64,000 nucleotides of DNA from the NCBI GenBank assembly GCA_013360405.1, contig JABWBR010000027.1, forward strand, positions 21,429-85,428, read 5' to 3'. The notes under the pieces are model-generated. The model was not told the DNA's origin, did no database searches, and saw nothing but the letters and a program-made list of their open reading frames with translations. Source of the DNA: Saprospiraceae bacterium. GTDB lineage: Bacteria > Bacteroidota > Bacteroidia > Chitinophagales > Saprospiraceae. Positions 1-9,055 of the stretch are shown one piece after another. Each line of letters begins with the position of its first letter. Within the stretch, counting starts at the first letter, position 1. Position numbers and translations under genes: made by a program.

Positions 1-1559
1 TTGAAAAAAAAACCTTCCGCAACATCGAACCGGAACAAGGCGTAGGGTGCGTAGGTGATAGCCCAAAGGGATCCGCCTGCGTCGTTTTCCAAAAAATAAA
101 CCATGTCGTTTTCCACCGCATCGTCCTCTGGGTTGGGCGAATGCCACTTGGAAAAATGGCCGCTTGCAGCGTCGAAAAGCATCAATCCGCTGGAAGTGCC
201 CACCCATAGTGTTCCCGTTAAACCTGTTTGGACGGGTTGAATGGAAAAGATTTTTACGTTCGGGTGGTTGACGAAAAATCGCTCAAAGCTGCCCTCCTGC
301 CGCTTGAATTTGCTCAAACCAATTCCCGAACTCACCCAAACGGAGCCATCCGGCGTCTCGCAGAAATTGGAAGCGATTGGGTTTCCAAGCGTTTTCGGGT
401 CGTTCTGCAAATGCCGCTGATGCCCGAAGCGGCGGGTGCTTGGGTCGTATTTGTTCAGTCCGCCGCCCCAGGTGGCAACCCAAATAATGCCGGAGCGGTC
501 TTGAAAAATATTGGTAACGGCATTGGAGCTTAGGCTTTGCGGGTCATTGCGGTCGTATTTCAAAAAGTTCACATTGCCCGAAGCAGGGTCGAGCAAGCCG
601 ATGCCGCCCGGATTTGTTGCTACCCAGATGATGCCCTGCCGGTCTTCGAGCATAGCCGTAACGTCGTTGACGGTGGACAGGACAGTGCCACCGCTGCTTT
701 TGTTGAAAATAGAATAGCGACGGGTTTTGCCAGTGAGCGGTTCAAACCGGGTAATTTCAGGCTCCTCGTTTCCCATCCAAATCGCCCCTGATTTGTCAAT
801 CAAGCGAATATAAAAATGGGCATCCTGAAATTCGGAAACAGAAGTCAGTTCCCGGCCGGCGCCGTTGCTGCCGGTGGGTTTGAGGCAAAACAGCCCCTGC
901 GCAGCAACCCAAAGATTGCCATGCCGGTCTTCCAAAATAGAATAGACGTTTTCCTCCGTTTTACCGGGATGAAGCGGTTGGCGGGAGAGGTTACCGGAGG
1001 CTGGATCGAGGCGGCACAACCCAAATTTCTTTGTTCCGACCCAAATGACACCCTGCCGGTCTTCGAACAGGCACTCGATAAAAACGGGGTCATCGCCGCC
1101 CCCTTTTTCAACATGCAGTTTAAACGGTCGAAAAAGGTTGGCGGCAGCATCGAAAAGGTGCAACCTGCCATATTCGGTGATTGCCCACAACCTGCCTGAA
1201 TTGCTTTGATAAGTCCGGTCCAATAGATTGCTAAAAAGTCCATGCGGGTCGCCGTTTCCGTTTTTATAGACTTTGAACCCATGCCCGTCGTAGCGAAACA
1301 AGCCGCTGAAAGTGGACAGCCAAAGAAAACCGAGACTGTCCTGATGGATATGTTTGATTTCGGAACTATGCAGTCCTTGCCTGCCGCCGATGCGTTCGAA
1401 CTGAATTGAATATGGGGCGGGTTGGGAAAGAAGTGCAGCTCCAGGCCTCATCAGGGCAAGGATAAATAAAAGTATTTTGGACAAAAGCAGCCCTTGCCGG
1501 AAGTGAGGTGGTAGTTTCTGCCGGTGTTTCGTCTGGTCGAAGCTGCATTTCATCTTCAT
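1..1559 (-). CDS. Two-component regulator propeller protein, N-terminal part (runs off window)
   Basis: The minus strand is open from the ATG at 1559 to base 1 (about 519 codons) and has no stop, so the gene continues outside the window. A hydrophobic segment at about residues 25-40 looks like an uncleaved anchor or signal sequence. The rest is a series of propeller blades with the recurring pattern EDRxGxIWVGT / DRxGNLWVA followed by GLxxLDPxSG (for example EDRQGVIWVGT, EDRQGIIWVAT, QDRSGIIWVAT). This is the signature of the periplasmic ligand-sensing half of Bacteroidota hybrid two-component systems and related propeller-GGDEF or propeller-kinase proteins. The output domain lies outside the window, so kinase versus other output cannot be decided. 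It lies 25 bases after a GH3 glucosidase on the same strand, compatible with a carbohydrate-sensing role (inference). A second ATG at 1553 is an equally good start. Confidence 0.85.
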   Translation of the reverse strand, partial: MKMKCSFDQTKHRQKLPPHFRQGLLLSKILLFILALMRPGAALLSQPAPYSIQFERIGGRQGLHSSEIKHIHQDSLGFLWLSTFSGLFRYDGHGFKVYKNGNGDPHGLFSNLLDRTYQSNSGRLWAITEYGRLHLFDAAANLFRPFKLHVEKGGGDDPVFIECLFEDRQGVIWVGTKKFGLCRLDPASGNLSRQPLHPGKTEENVYSILEDRHGNLWVAAQGLFCLKPTGSNGAGRELTSVSEFQDAHFYIRLIDKSGAIWMGNEEPEITRFEPLTGKTRRYSIFNKSSGGTVLSTVNDVTAMLEDRQGIIWVATNPGGIGLLDPASGNVNFLKYDRNDPQSLSSNAVTNIFQDRSGIIWVATWGGGLNKYDPSTRRFGHQRHLQNDPKTLGNPIASNFCETPDGSVWVSSGIGLSKFKRQEGSFERFFVNHPNVKIFSIQPVQTGLTGTLWVGTSSGLMLFDAASGHFSKWHSPNPEDDAVENDMVYFLENDAGGSLWAITYAPYALFRFDVAEGFFF

Positions 1560-1584
1560 TTTTCCTTTCCGACTGACTAATACA

Positions 1585-3849
1585 TCACTTAACCGTTATC
1601 ACTGTCTTTAACCCGGTTTGCGAGCTACCGCCGACCATAATCTCAAACTCGCCTGGTTCTACTAAAAAGTCGCCATTGTTGTTATAAAAGCCGAGTTCGG
1701 CGTCAGTGAGTTTAAACTCCACTATTTTTGATTCTCCTGGTTGCAGGCTAAGTTTCTGGAAGCCTTTGAGTTCTTTTACTGGGCGGACCACGCCGGCTAC
1801 TTTGTCGTGGATGTAAAGCTGGGCGACTTCCTCTCCGGCCACTTTGCCTGTATTTTTGACCGTGACTTGTACAGTGACCGGCTGACGACCTGCTGCGTCG
1901 GTCATGATCATATCCAGACTACTGTACTCGAATTGCGTATAGCTCAGCCCATAGCCGAACGGGTACAGGGGCTTATTACTTTCATCGCTGTAATGCGTCC
2001 AAAACACATGCGGCGTAGGATCGGCGCGGCCGCTACTGAAGTGGTTGTAGTAAATGGGCACTTGTCCTACGCTACGGGGGAAAGTCATGGGCAATTTGCC
2101 GCTGGGGTTGTAATCGCCAAAAAGCACCTGTGCGATGGCATTTCCACTTTGCGTGCCCAGTTGCCAGGTTTCGAGGATGGCGGGGATGTGTTCGTCAGCC
2201 CAGGTAATGGCCAGGGGGCGGCCGTTCATCAACACGAGTACAATTCGTGGATTAACCTTGTAAACGGCCTCCAGCAGGGCTTGCTGCACGCCAGGAAGGT
2301 CTAATTTCGTTCTGCTCCGGCTCTCACCGCTTTGGAAGCCGTGTTCGCCCAAAACCATAATCACCACTTCGGATTCTTTTGCCAGTTTGACGGCCTCGGC
2401 AAAACCGCCGGTATCCGTTTCGTTGATTTTGGTTTCCATAGTAAAAGTGGCCTGGCCGATAACCAGTTCGGCGCCTTTGGCGTACTTTACATTTTTAGTA
2501 TATTTTTGCAGGCCGTCCAGTACAGAAACGGCGGTATTATCGTCGGAACCCAGTCGCCAGCTACCCAGGGGGCTGTTTTTATCAGCTGCCAGCGCGCCAA
2601 TGACGGCTATTTTCTGCTGGTCTTTTTTGAGCGGCAGCAGTTGTTTTTCATTTTTCAATAATACAATAGACTTCTTGGCCATATCAAGTGCCGCAGCCTG
2701 GTGATCGGGGTGGTAAAGCAGCTCTTTTTCTCTTTTGGGGTCGCAATATTTGTAGGGGTCGTCAAACAGTCCCAATTCAAATTTCACCCTCAAAATTCTT
2801 CTTACGGCATCGTCGACAACAGCCATGCTGACCCTGCCTGATTCCACGGCAGCTTTGAGGTGGCCGATATAGGCTGACGATTCCATGTCCACATCGGAGC
2901 CGGCATTGGCGGCCAGTTCGGCGGCATGGCTTAAATCAGCGGCATAGCCGTGGTCAACCAATTCACCGGCCGACCCCCAGTCGGAGATCACAAAGCCGTC
3001 GAATTTCCAGCGGCCCTTCAGGATATCGCGCTGCAGCCAGCTGTTGCCCGTAGCGGGTATGCCATTGACCAGATTAAACGAGTTCATGACCGTGCGCGCC
3101 CCTGCGTCTACCGCCGCCTTGAAAGGGGGCAAAACGACGTTGTAAAGCGTGGACATGCCTATTTCAATGGCGGTATAGTCTTTGCCCGCTTCCGGAAACC
3201 CATAAGCGGCAAAGTGCTTAGCACATGCGGCGATCGTATTGGGCGCCGCCAGGTCATCGCCCTGAAATCCTTTTACCCGCGCTGCGCCGATTTTGGCGCC
3301 CAGGTAAGGGTCTTCGCCGCCGCCTTCCATCACCCTCCCCCAGCGGGCATCGCGCGAGATGTCGACCATGGGGGCGAAGGCCCAGTTGAGCCCCACCGCG
3401 GATGCCTCGATGGCAGCCACGCGAGCTGATTTTTCGATAGCGGTCAAATCCCAACTTGCTGCCTCAGCCAGGGGTATCGGCGATATGGTTTTGTATCCGT
3501 GAATGACATCGAAGCCGAATAGCAGCGGAATACCCAGCCTGGATTTGTTGACCACTAGTTCCTGGATTTTCCTCACCTGCTCGGTTCCTTTGACGTTGAG
3601 CATAGAGCCGACCCAGCCTTTTTCCAGGTGTTCGTATTTGATTTTGGCGCCACCGCCGGCAGGTACAGGCCCTGTCACATCCCAAAAGCCGTTGTATTGG
3701 TTCATTTGCCCGATTTTCTCCTCCAGCGTCATTTTGCTGAGGAGGGCATCTATTTGGGCTTCATAATTTTTATTCTGTGCGACAATATTTGTCATGACAA
3801 ATAAAATTAGGCCCAATATCAGGCTTCCTTTAAATCGAATGTTTCGCAT
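1585..3849 (-). CDS. bglX: Beta-glucosidase, glycoside hydrolase family 3 (BglX type)
   Basis: 754 residues with a cleavable signal peptide (about residues 1-24, ending NIVAQ), so exported to the periplasm or surface. The N-terminal GH3 TIM barrel shows FDVIHGYKT near 113, the KHFAAYG substrate-binding motif near 211 and the nucleophile segment DGFVISDWG with the catalytic Asp near 290. The second alpha/beta sandwich domain follows (IVLLKNE, near 395), and the last about 100 residues are the fibronectin-III-like domain typical of BglX. The length matches full-length BglX (about 750-765). Expected reaction: release of terminal beta-D-glucose from oligosaccharides. It is followed 25 bases downstream by the propeller sensor gene and preceded by the acyl-CoA ligase stop only 31 bases upstream, so it may be co-transcribed. 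Confidence 0.93.
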   Translation of the reverse strand: MRNIRFKGSLILGLILFVMTNIVAQNKNYEAQIDALLSKMTLEEKIGQMNQYNGFWDVTGPVPAGGGAKIKYEHLEKGWVGSMLNVKGTEQVRKIQELVVNKSRLGIPLLFGFDVIHGYKTISPIPLAEAASWDLTAIEKSARVAAIEASAVGLNWAFAPMVDISRDARWGRVMEGGGEDPYLGAKIGAARVKGFQGDDLAAPNTIAACAKHFAAYGFPEAGKDYTAIEIGMSTLYNVVLPPFKAAVDAGARTVMNSFNLVNGIPATGNSWLQRDILKGRWKFDGFVISDWGSAGELVDHGYAADLSHAAELAANAGSDVDMESSAYIGHLKAAVESGRVSMAVVDDAVRRILRVKFELGLFDDPYKYCDPKREKELLYHPDHQAAALDMAKKSIVLLKNEKQLLPLKKDQQKIAVIGALAADKNSPLGSWRLGSDDNTAVSVLDGLQKYTKNVKYAKGAELVIGQATFTMETKINETDTGGFAEAVKLAKESEVVIMVLGEHGFQSGESRSRTKLDLPGVQQALLEAVYKVNPRIVLVLMNGRPLAITWADEHIPAILETWQLGTQSGNAIAQVLFGDYNPSGKLPMTFPRSVGQVPIYYNHFSSGRADPTPHVFWTHYSDESNKPLYPFGYGLSYTQFEYSSLDMIMTDAAGRQPVTVQVTVKNTGKVAGEEVAQLYIHDKVAGVVRPVKELKGFQKLSLQPGESKIVEFKLTDAELGFYNNNGDFLVEPGEFEIMVGGSSQTGLKTVITVK

Positions 3850-3880
3850 GATGGTAAAAAATTAATATGGTCAAATCATG

Positions 3881-5644
3881 TTAATCAGAAACCGGGTATA
3901 ACGCATCGATTTCTTTGGCGTATAATTCGAGGATGCGTGACCGCACCAATTTCAGCGTATACGTCAGCATGCCGGATTCTACCGTCCATTCCTGGGGCAC
4001 GAGGTGAAATTTGCGGATCGTTTGGAAATTGGGTAATTCTGCATTGAGTGCATCGACCTCCTCGCTGAGTTTTTGTTTCACCTTGATATTGTGCACCATA
4101 TATTGGGGGCCGGTCCAGTGGATGTGGTGTTCGCGGCACCAGAGTTCCAGCCACTCGAAGTTGGGTTTAATGAGGGCGGTGAGGTAAGGCCTTTGGAAGC
4201 CGATGATCATAATTTGTTCGATAAATGGCGATTCGCGGAAATAATTCTCCAAAGCGAGGGGGGCGATATATTTGCCGGCTGAGGTTTTGAAGATATCTTT
4301 TTTGCGGTCGGTAATTTGCAGAAACCGCTTGCGTACAAAGCGGCCCACGTCGCCGGTATGAAACCAGCCGTCTTCGTCGATTACCTGGCGCGTGGCGTCG
4401 GGTTGGCGATAGTAGCCCATCATCACATTGGGTCCGCGCACCAGTATTTCGCCTTCGCCGTCTTCATCGGGCCGGTCAATATGCACTTCCACGCCGGGCA
4501 GGGGCAGGCCTACCGTGCCGAAGGCGTATAGCCCGGGGGTAAAGTGGTTGAGTGAAATCACGGGCGAGGTTTCTGTCATGCCATAACCTTCGCGCACGCG
4601 GATGCCCATGGCGGATAACAGCCTTCCCAATTCGGGGCGCAGCCAGGCGGCGCCCACAATGATGCCCTCTACCCTACCGCCGAGTCGTGAGGTAAAATGG
4701 CGAAAAACCAGTAGCCGGGCCAGCAGTAGTTGCAGTTGGTACGCAAACCGCAATCCGGGTCTTTCGCGGTATTGGCGGCCCAGGTGCAATGCCCAGTCGA
4801 TGATTTTTTTGCCCAGCCAGCCGCGTTTCGCACGGGCGATGAGTATCTGTTCGTACATTTTTTCAACAATACGGGGCACCGCCGTAAAAAAGTGAGGTCT
4901 GATCTCCTGCAGCGCTTGGGTCAGGTAATCGCGATCGGTGAGAAAAGCCAGGCTTGCGCCCGAAGCGATATAAGTATAAATGGCTATTCGTTCAAAAATA
5001 TGGCTAAAAGGCAGCATACTGAAGCCCACCTTTTGGTAGTTGAGAGGCAGGATGGGCAGGATAGCGCGCAGGTTGCTCACCATATTCCGGTGGCTGAGCA
5101 TAACGCCTTTGGGCATACCTGTAGAACCCGAAGTGTACACAATAGCTGCCAGCGCATCGGGTTGAACCGCCACGCGCCGCTGTTCCACCAGGTCGGTGCT
5201 TATCTCCCGGCCTTTTTTTAACCAATAGGAAAAACTCTTCGGATCGTCATCGGGGCCGTCGAGTAGCAGGAAGCGGGTTTCGCTGCGGCCTGTGACGGCA
5301 GGGGGCGTTGCCGAGATACACAAGCGGGTATCGGTCTGATCGAGGATATAGCGCAATTGGACAGTAGACGAAGACTCGGGCACGGGCACCACTACTGCGC
5401 CTATTTGCTGGATAGCGAGGTCGAGAAACAACCATTTTGCAGCGGCCAGCGAGGGCATCATCAGCACCTTGTCGCCGGCTTGGACTTCCAGTGCCAGCAG
5501 GGCGCGACTGTAGCCGTCTACGTGGTCGATGCAGCTTTGTGTATCGTAGTTCACCCAATGCGCATTTTCGCGGCTCACCAGCGCCCTTTCATGGGGGTAT
5601 TTATCCAGTTGGAAGCGCAATATGTCGAAGGTTCGGGTAATCAT
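3881..5644 (-). CDS. Long-chain fatty acid-CoA ligase / AMP-binding enzyme
   Basis: 587 residues. The adenylate-forming signature YTSGSTGMPKGV lies at about 170-181, with GYGMTETSPV near 345, GWFHTGDVG near 430 and the DRKKDIFKTSAGKYIAP hinge/lysine region behind it. This is the FAA1/FadD15-like subgroup of long-chain acyl-CoA synthetases (ATP + fatty acid + CoA to acyl-CoA + AMP), a cytosolic or membrane-peripheral enzyme; no signal peptide is visible. Its start overlaps the stop of the upstream hydrolase by four bases (5641-5644), indicating translational coupling with two predicted alpha/beta hydrolases. A lipase-like hydrolase releasing an acyl group that this enzyme activates is a reasonable inference, but the substrate is not visible. 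Confidence 0.9.
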   Translation of the reverse strand: MITRTFDILRFQLDKYPHERALVSRENAHWVNYDTQSCIDHVDGYSRALLALEVQAGDKVLMMPSLAAAKWLFLDLAIQQIGAVVVPVPESSSTVQLRYILDQTDTRLCISATPPAVTGRSETRFLLLDGPDDDPKSFSYWLKKGREISTDLVEQRRVAVQPDALAAIVYTSGSTGMPKGVMLSHRNMVSNLRAILPILPLNYQKVGFSMLPFSHIFERIAIYTYIASGASLAFLTDRDYLTQALQEIRPHFFTAVPRIVEKMYEQILIARAKRGWLGKKIIDWALHLGRQYRERPGLRFAYQLQLLLARLLVFRHFTSRLGGRVEGIIVGAAWLRPELGRLLSAMGIRVREGYGMTETSPVISLNHFTPGLYAFGTVGLPLPGVEVHIDRPDEDGEGEILVRGPNVMMGYYRQPDATRQVIDEDGWFHTGDVGRFVRKRFLQITDRKKDIFKTSAGKYIAPLALENYFRESPFIEQIMIIGFQRPYLTALIKPNFEWLELWCREHHIHWTGPQYMVHNIKVKQKLSEEVDALNAELPNFQTIRKFHLVPQEWTVESGMLTYTLKLVRSRILELYAKEIDALYPVSD

Positions 5645-6528
5645 ACGGCGGGGGTAGTGATGGGTTCGTAAAAGCCGTTGAGTAAATCGTAGAGATACTC
5701 GTGATAGGCCGGAAAATCGGGCAGGTTATTGTGTCCGCCGCCATCGATGGTAAACAGTTGGATCAATGCGGGGTTGATTTTCTGCAGCATTTGGCTATGC
5801 CGGTAGGGGATCAGCCGGTCGCGGTTGCCGTGCAGGATAAACACGGGTGATTCTATTTTTTTTAAATAAAAATCGGTACGAATCTGATAGCGCAGCAGAA
5901 AGCCGAGCGGTAGAAAAAAGGCGTAACGCTTGATCTGGTGAAAAAAGCTGAAATACGGGGAATCGAGAATCAGCATACGCGGGCGGTTCCAGGAGGCCAC
6001 TCGGGCGGCGATACCCGAGCCCAGAGATCGGCCGTAAACTACGATTTGTTGTTCCGGATACAACTTGAGCAGTTCCCTGTACAACATCTGGGCATCGCTG
6101 TAAAGAATATTTTCGGTGCGTCTGCCCCTGCTTTTGCCAAACCCCCGGTAGTCCATCATAAAAAAGTCGTAGCCGTTGCTCATAAAATCGCGGGCAAATT
6201 TGCCCCAGCCTTTGATACTTCGCGAGTTGCCTTTGAGATAATACACCACTCCCCGGCTATTTGGCACGCGAAAATGCACTGCATTGACGCGCCCACCGTC
6301 TTCCATATCGAAAGATTTTTCTTCAAATTCAAACGGATACTGGTATTGAAACTCGTGTGGGAGTATTTCGGGACGAAAAAAGAAATAGTGTTGAAAAAAA
6401 TAAAAAAAGGCTCCAAAGAGCACATATATGAGGGCGACCAGCGATATGATGTAATACAAGGTCATAGGTGTTACCATCAATCTTAAAGCATAAATCGACT
6501 GGAAGGTAACTAATTTCCTGAAATTCAA
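5641..6528 (-). CDS. Alpha/beta hydrolase (Bem46-like), membrane-anchored
   Basis: 295 residues. One N-terminal hydrophobic segment (about residues 21-44) should anchor it in the inner membrane with the catalytic domain outside or facing the membrane. The hydrolase core shows the nucleophile elbow VVYGRSLGSGIA (Ser in GRSLGSG), an Asp region HGNRDRLIPY and the C-terminal His in DGGGHNNLPDF, i.e. a complete Ser-Asp-His triad. The Bem46/YfhR group is a family of serine hydrolases with unknown natural substrates. It overlaps both neighbours by four bases. It is a paralogue of the next upstream gene (6525-7328), so a local duplication is likely. Confidence 0.85.
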   Translation of the reverse strand: MNFRKLVTFQSIYALRLMVTPMTLYYIISLVALIYVLFGAFFYFFQHYFFFRPEILPHEFQYQYPFEFEEKSFDMEDGGRVNAVHFRVPNSRGVVYYLKGNSRSIKGWGKFARDFMSNGYDFFMMDYRGFGKSRGRRTENILYSDAQMLYRELLKLYPEQQIVVYGRSLGSGIAARVASWNRPRMLILDSPYFSFFHQIKRYAFFLPLGFLLRYQIRTDFYLKKIESPVFILHGNRDRLIPYRHSQMLQKINPALIQLFTIDGGGHNNLPDFPAYHEYLYDLLNGFYEPITTPAV

Positions 6529-7328
6529 TTCAGCAGGCGGCCCAAATTCTCGTGATAGAGGGCGTAATCGCTCAGATTTTTGTGTCCGGCGCCCGCTATG
6601 GTAATAAACCGGTCGGCGCCTACGGTGGGATGCAGGGCCAGCGCTACTTTATAGGGAATGATCAAATCGCGGGTGCCGTGGAAAATGGTCACGGGATAAT
6701 CTACCTGATTGAGGTAATCCGCAACGGGAAAGCTCGTTTTCAAGGGCAGGGGTATCAACAATGCGGAAGCCCGGTAGCGAAATACGGCGGGTATATTGGG
6801 AAAGGGGGTTTCGAGGATCAATTGCTGGGCGGGTTGCCGGGCGGCCAGCCACGATGCGATGCCGGAGCCCAGAGAGCGGCCATAAATGATGATCTTTTCA
6901 GCGGGGTAGCGTTTACGAGCCCACTGGTAGGCCAACGCTGCGCTGCGATAGCAATTTTCTTCAGATGGCGTTCCGGGGCTTTTGCCGTATCCGGGGTAGT
7001 CGACGGCCAATACATGGTAGCCCAGCTCTGTAAAATCGCCGGCATAGCCGCCCCAGCGCTGCAGGTTGTCGGCATTGCCGTGAAAATAAAGGATTACGCC
7101 TTTGGCGTCTGCCGGGGCGGGGAAATACAGTGCGTTGACCTGCAATCCGTTCGATGGGTCGTCGAGGAAAAATTCTTCAAAAGGCTGGTCAAAGCGGAAG
7201 GCATAATCGGGCGACAGCCTGTCGGGCTGAAAGACGATGCGCTCGTGCAGCAAATACAGCAGCGACACTGCGGAAAGGTAACCCACAGCCAGGTATATGA
7301 TCATTTTTTTTGCTATGGATAGGTACAT
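6525..7328 (-). CDS. Alpha/beta hydrolase, paralogue of its neighbour
   Basis: 267 residues. N-terminal hydrophobic anchor (about 9-26), then an alpha/beta hydrolase domain with LYFHGNADNLQRWGG (oxyanion HG motif), the elbow IIYGRSLGSGIASWLA, acid HGTRDLIIPY and the catalytic His in AGAGHKNLSDY. Colinear with the 295-residue neighbour over its whole length, hence a tandem duplicate. It is the first gene of the compact minus-strand cluster hydrolase-hydrolase-acyl-CoA ligase-glucosidase; the repeat array at 7333-7433 immediately precedes it, so the promoter must lie in or beyond that array. Confidence 0.83.
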   Translation of the reverse strand: MYLSIAKKMIIYLAVGYLSAVSLLYLLHERIVFQPDRLSPDYAFRFDQPFEEFFLDDPSNGLQVNALYFPAPADAKGVILYFHGNADNLQRWGGYAGDFTELGYHVLAVDYPGYGKSPGTPSEENCYRSAALAYQWARKRYPAEKIIIYGRSLGSGIASWLAARQPAQQLILETPFPNIPAVFRYRASALLIPLPLKTSFPVADYLNQVDYPVTIFHGTRDLIIPYKVALALHPTVGADRFITIAGAGHKNLSDYALYHENLGRLLN

Positions 7329-7332
7329 GTTG

Positions 7333-7433
7333 TAAGGTTTATGAGGGTTTATGAGGGTTTATGAGGGTTTGTGAGGAAAATTATAGACTTTCATACCCCC
7401 TCATAACCCCTCATAAACTTTCATACCCCCTCA
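7333..7433. repeat. Intergenic repeat array, 'tttatgaggg' family
   Basis: Three direct copies of the 10-base unit tttatgaggg are followed, after a short AT-rich loop, by several complementary copies (cccctcataa, ccccctcataa), so the array can fold back on itself. A related array with the same words occurs at 30281-30365 directly before a GNAT gene. No coding potential. Confidence 0.8.
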
Positions 7434-7945
7434 ATTATCTCCTCGCTTCTCTTCCATAAACGGCTGCCGGCTTCTTCATCGTATACTTTCTCGTCCATTC
7501 ATTTTTAACCTGCACCGGAGATCAAAAAAAAAATACATTCCTGATGTAATTATTCCGTAGGCTGGGTATTAATAGATAAATACAGGTTGAACGACAGCCA
7601 CACGACCTTTGATATTCGCCCCTTGCGACCCCGAAAAAAACCGAAAAAGTCCAATTTCAAAACCGCCGGCGCCCCCCGGAAAACCTTTTAAAGAATATAG
7701 GCGCCTGGCGTGATACAACACCGTAATCCCTTGGACGTTTTTGCTCTCCGGATAATAGCACTTCTACTTATCGCCAACAAACCTGCGATCCCTTTTTATC
7801 CCATTCTTTTGTTTGACGCCCGTGCAGCGGGCTAGTCCTATGAACATTCATTTCCCATGTAGACCTGTGAATGCGTCTCGGAAGGTAACTTTTGAGGCGC
7901 TTTTTTTTTATCGCAAAGCATGTAGATTTGTAATAAAAAGCCGCT
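7434..7945. other. Intergenic region with an orphan terminator and possible small RNA
   Basis: About 510 bases without a credible gene. Visible elements are a small stem GCCCG/CGGGC at 7817-7831 and, at 7873-7909, GCGTCTC...GAGGCGC followed by nine T on the plus strand, i.e. a good intrinsic terminator. No plus-strand ORF precedes it, so it either ends a short untranslated RNA starting somewhere in 7500-7870 or acts as an attenuator ahead of the MOSC gene at 7946. I could not match it to a known RNA family by eye. Confidence 0.4.
7873..7909 (+). terminator. Rho-independent terminator without an obvious upstream gene
   Basis: The stem GCGTCTC/GAGGCGC (7873-7879 with 7894-7900, one G-T pair) is followed by TTTTTTTTT at 7901-7909. 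The next gene on this strand starts 36 bases further on, so this could be attenuation or the end of a small RNA. Confidence 0.6.
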
Positions 7946-8752
7946 ATGCAAGTGACGCAGCTCTACGTATACCCCATCAAATCGCTGGGAGGCATAGCCC
8001 TTCAGGAAGCCAGGCTGACTCCCCGGGGAATAGCCTTCGACCGCCGTTGGATGTTGGTAGACCCCGAAGGGCAGTTTTTCACCCAGCGCAAGTGGCCGCA
8101 GATGGCCTTATTGCAGACTGAACTGACCGACGAGGCCTTGCTGGTAACCAAACGGGGGCAAGCCGGGCAGGCGCCGGCTATTCCGTTGTATCAGGATTAT
8201 TTCCCGGGGTTTATGCAAGTGCGCGTATGGGACGACCAGTGTCTGGCAGCACGAGTAAGCGATTTAGTTGACGAATGGTTTTCGGAAGCGCTTGGCTTTG
8301 CCTGCCACCTGGTATACATGCCCGACACGACACTACGAGCCACCAATCCCCGGTATACGGATCCCGGCGAAATCGTGGGTTTTGCCGACGGCTATCCCTA
8401 TCTGGTTCTCGGACAGGCTTCGCTCGACGACCTTAATTCGCGGCTTGCCGAGCCGGCGCCTATCAACCGCTTTCGTCCCAATATCGTATTTTCGGGTGGC
8501 GAGCCCTTTGCGGAAGATCATTGGAAGCGCTTCCGGGTAGGCGACGCCGTATTTAACGGAGTTAAGCCCTGTGCCCGCTGCGTCATGACCACGATCGACC
8601 AACAAACCGCTTCGCAGGGCAAAGAACCGCTGCAAACGCTGTCTACCTACCGCCGCCAGGGCAATGACGTGTATTTTGGACTGAATGCCTGTCTGCGCGA
8701 TGCCGGCGCTGAAGCAGTGATAAGGGTTGGGGAGGATGTGCTGATGTGCTGA
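7946..8752 (+). CDS. MOSC domain-containing protein (YcbX-like)
   Basis: 268 residues. It starts with the MOSC N-terminal beta-barrel signature (VTQLYVYPIKSLGGI...ARLTPRGIAFDRRWMLVD) and ends with the MOSC core, including the conserved cysteine motif KPCARCVMTTID at about 210-221, where the Cys is the expected molybdenum-cofactor sulfur carrier or ligand. The family carries sulfur or reduces N-hydroxylated compounds; E. coli YcbX and the mitochondrial mARC enzymes are relatives. No ferredoxin domain is fused, unlike YcbX, so an external electron donor would be needed. The last residues and the stop codon lie inside the tgctgatg repeat array that begins at about 8736, so the C-terminus may have been altered by array insertion. 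Confidence 0.9.
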   Translation: MQVTQLYVYPIKSLGGIALQEARLTPRGIAFDRRWMLVDPEGQFFTQRKWPQMALLQTELTDEALLVTKRGQAGQAPAIPLYQDYFPGFMQVRVWDDQCLAARVSDLVDEWFSEALGFACHLVYMPDTTLRATNPRYTDPGEIVGFADGYPYLVLGQASLDDLNSRLAEPAPINRFRPNIVFSGGEPFAEDHWKRFRVGDAVFNGVKPCARCVMTTIDQQTASQGKEPLQTLSTYRRQGNDVYFGLNACLRDAGAEAVIRVGEDVLMC

Positions 8753-8932
8753 TGTGCTGATGTGCTGATGCGAACGAAGTGAGTCCCGTACCGACTGGAA
8801 GGAGGTCGGGATGCTGATGTGCTGATGTGCTGATGCGAACGAAGTGCTGATGTGCTGATGCGAACGAAGTGAGTCCCGTACCGACTGGAAGGAGGTCGGG
8901 ATGCTGATGTGCTGATGTGCTGATGTGCTGAT
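8736..8932. repeat. Intergenic array of 'tgctgatg' units with embedded hairpin words
   Basis: Many copies of the 8-base word tgctgatg occur in tandem, interrupted twice by the same about 40-base block gcgaacgaagtgagtcccg...ggtcggga, in which TCCCG/CGGGA can pair. The array starts inside the MOSC coding region and supplies its TGA stop. The same word, mixed with 'gttaatgtgctgat', fills the gap at 19764-20122. Confidence 0.9.
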
Positions 8933-8961
8933 AATTATTTATTTTTATAAGCATTTAATTA

Positions 8962-9055
8962 TACAGAGAACAGAGAACAGAGAACAGACAACAGAGAACA
9001 GAGAACAGAGAACAGAGAACAGAGAACAGACAACAGAGAACAGAGAACAGAGAAC
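8962..9055. repeat. Tandem array of the 7-mer 'agagaac' abutting a start codon
   Basis: About 13 copies of agagaac/agacaac run without interruption up to the ATG at 9056. The same 7-mer array is found at 63928-64000 and continues out of the window. It is A-rich and non-coding on the plus strand. Any ribosome landing site for the downstream gene must lie within the array. Confidence 0.9.

Noticed and set aside
845..1282. 145-codon minus-strand ORF
   Set aside because: A shifted frame of the propeller gene, which is open in its own frame across the whole segment with repeated propeller motifs.
6552..7322. 256-codon plus-strand ORF
   Set aside because: Exact antisense shadow of the second alpha/beta hydrolase, which has a full catalytic triad.
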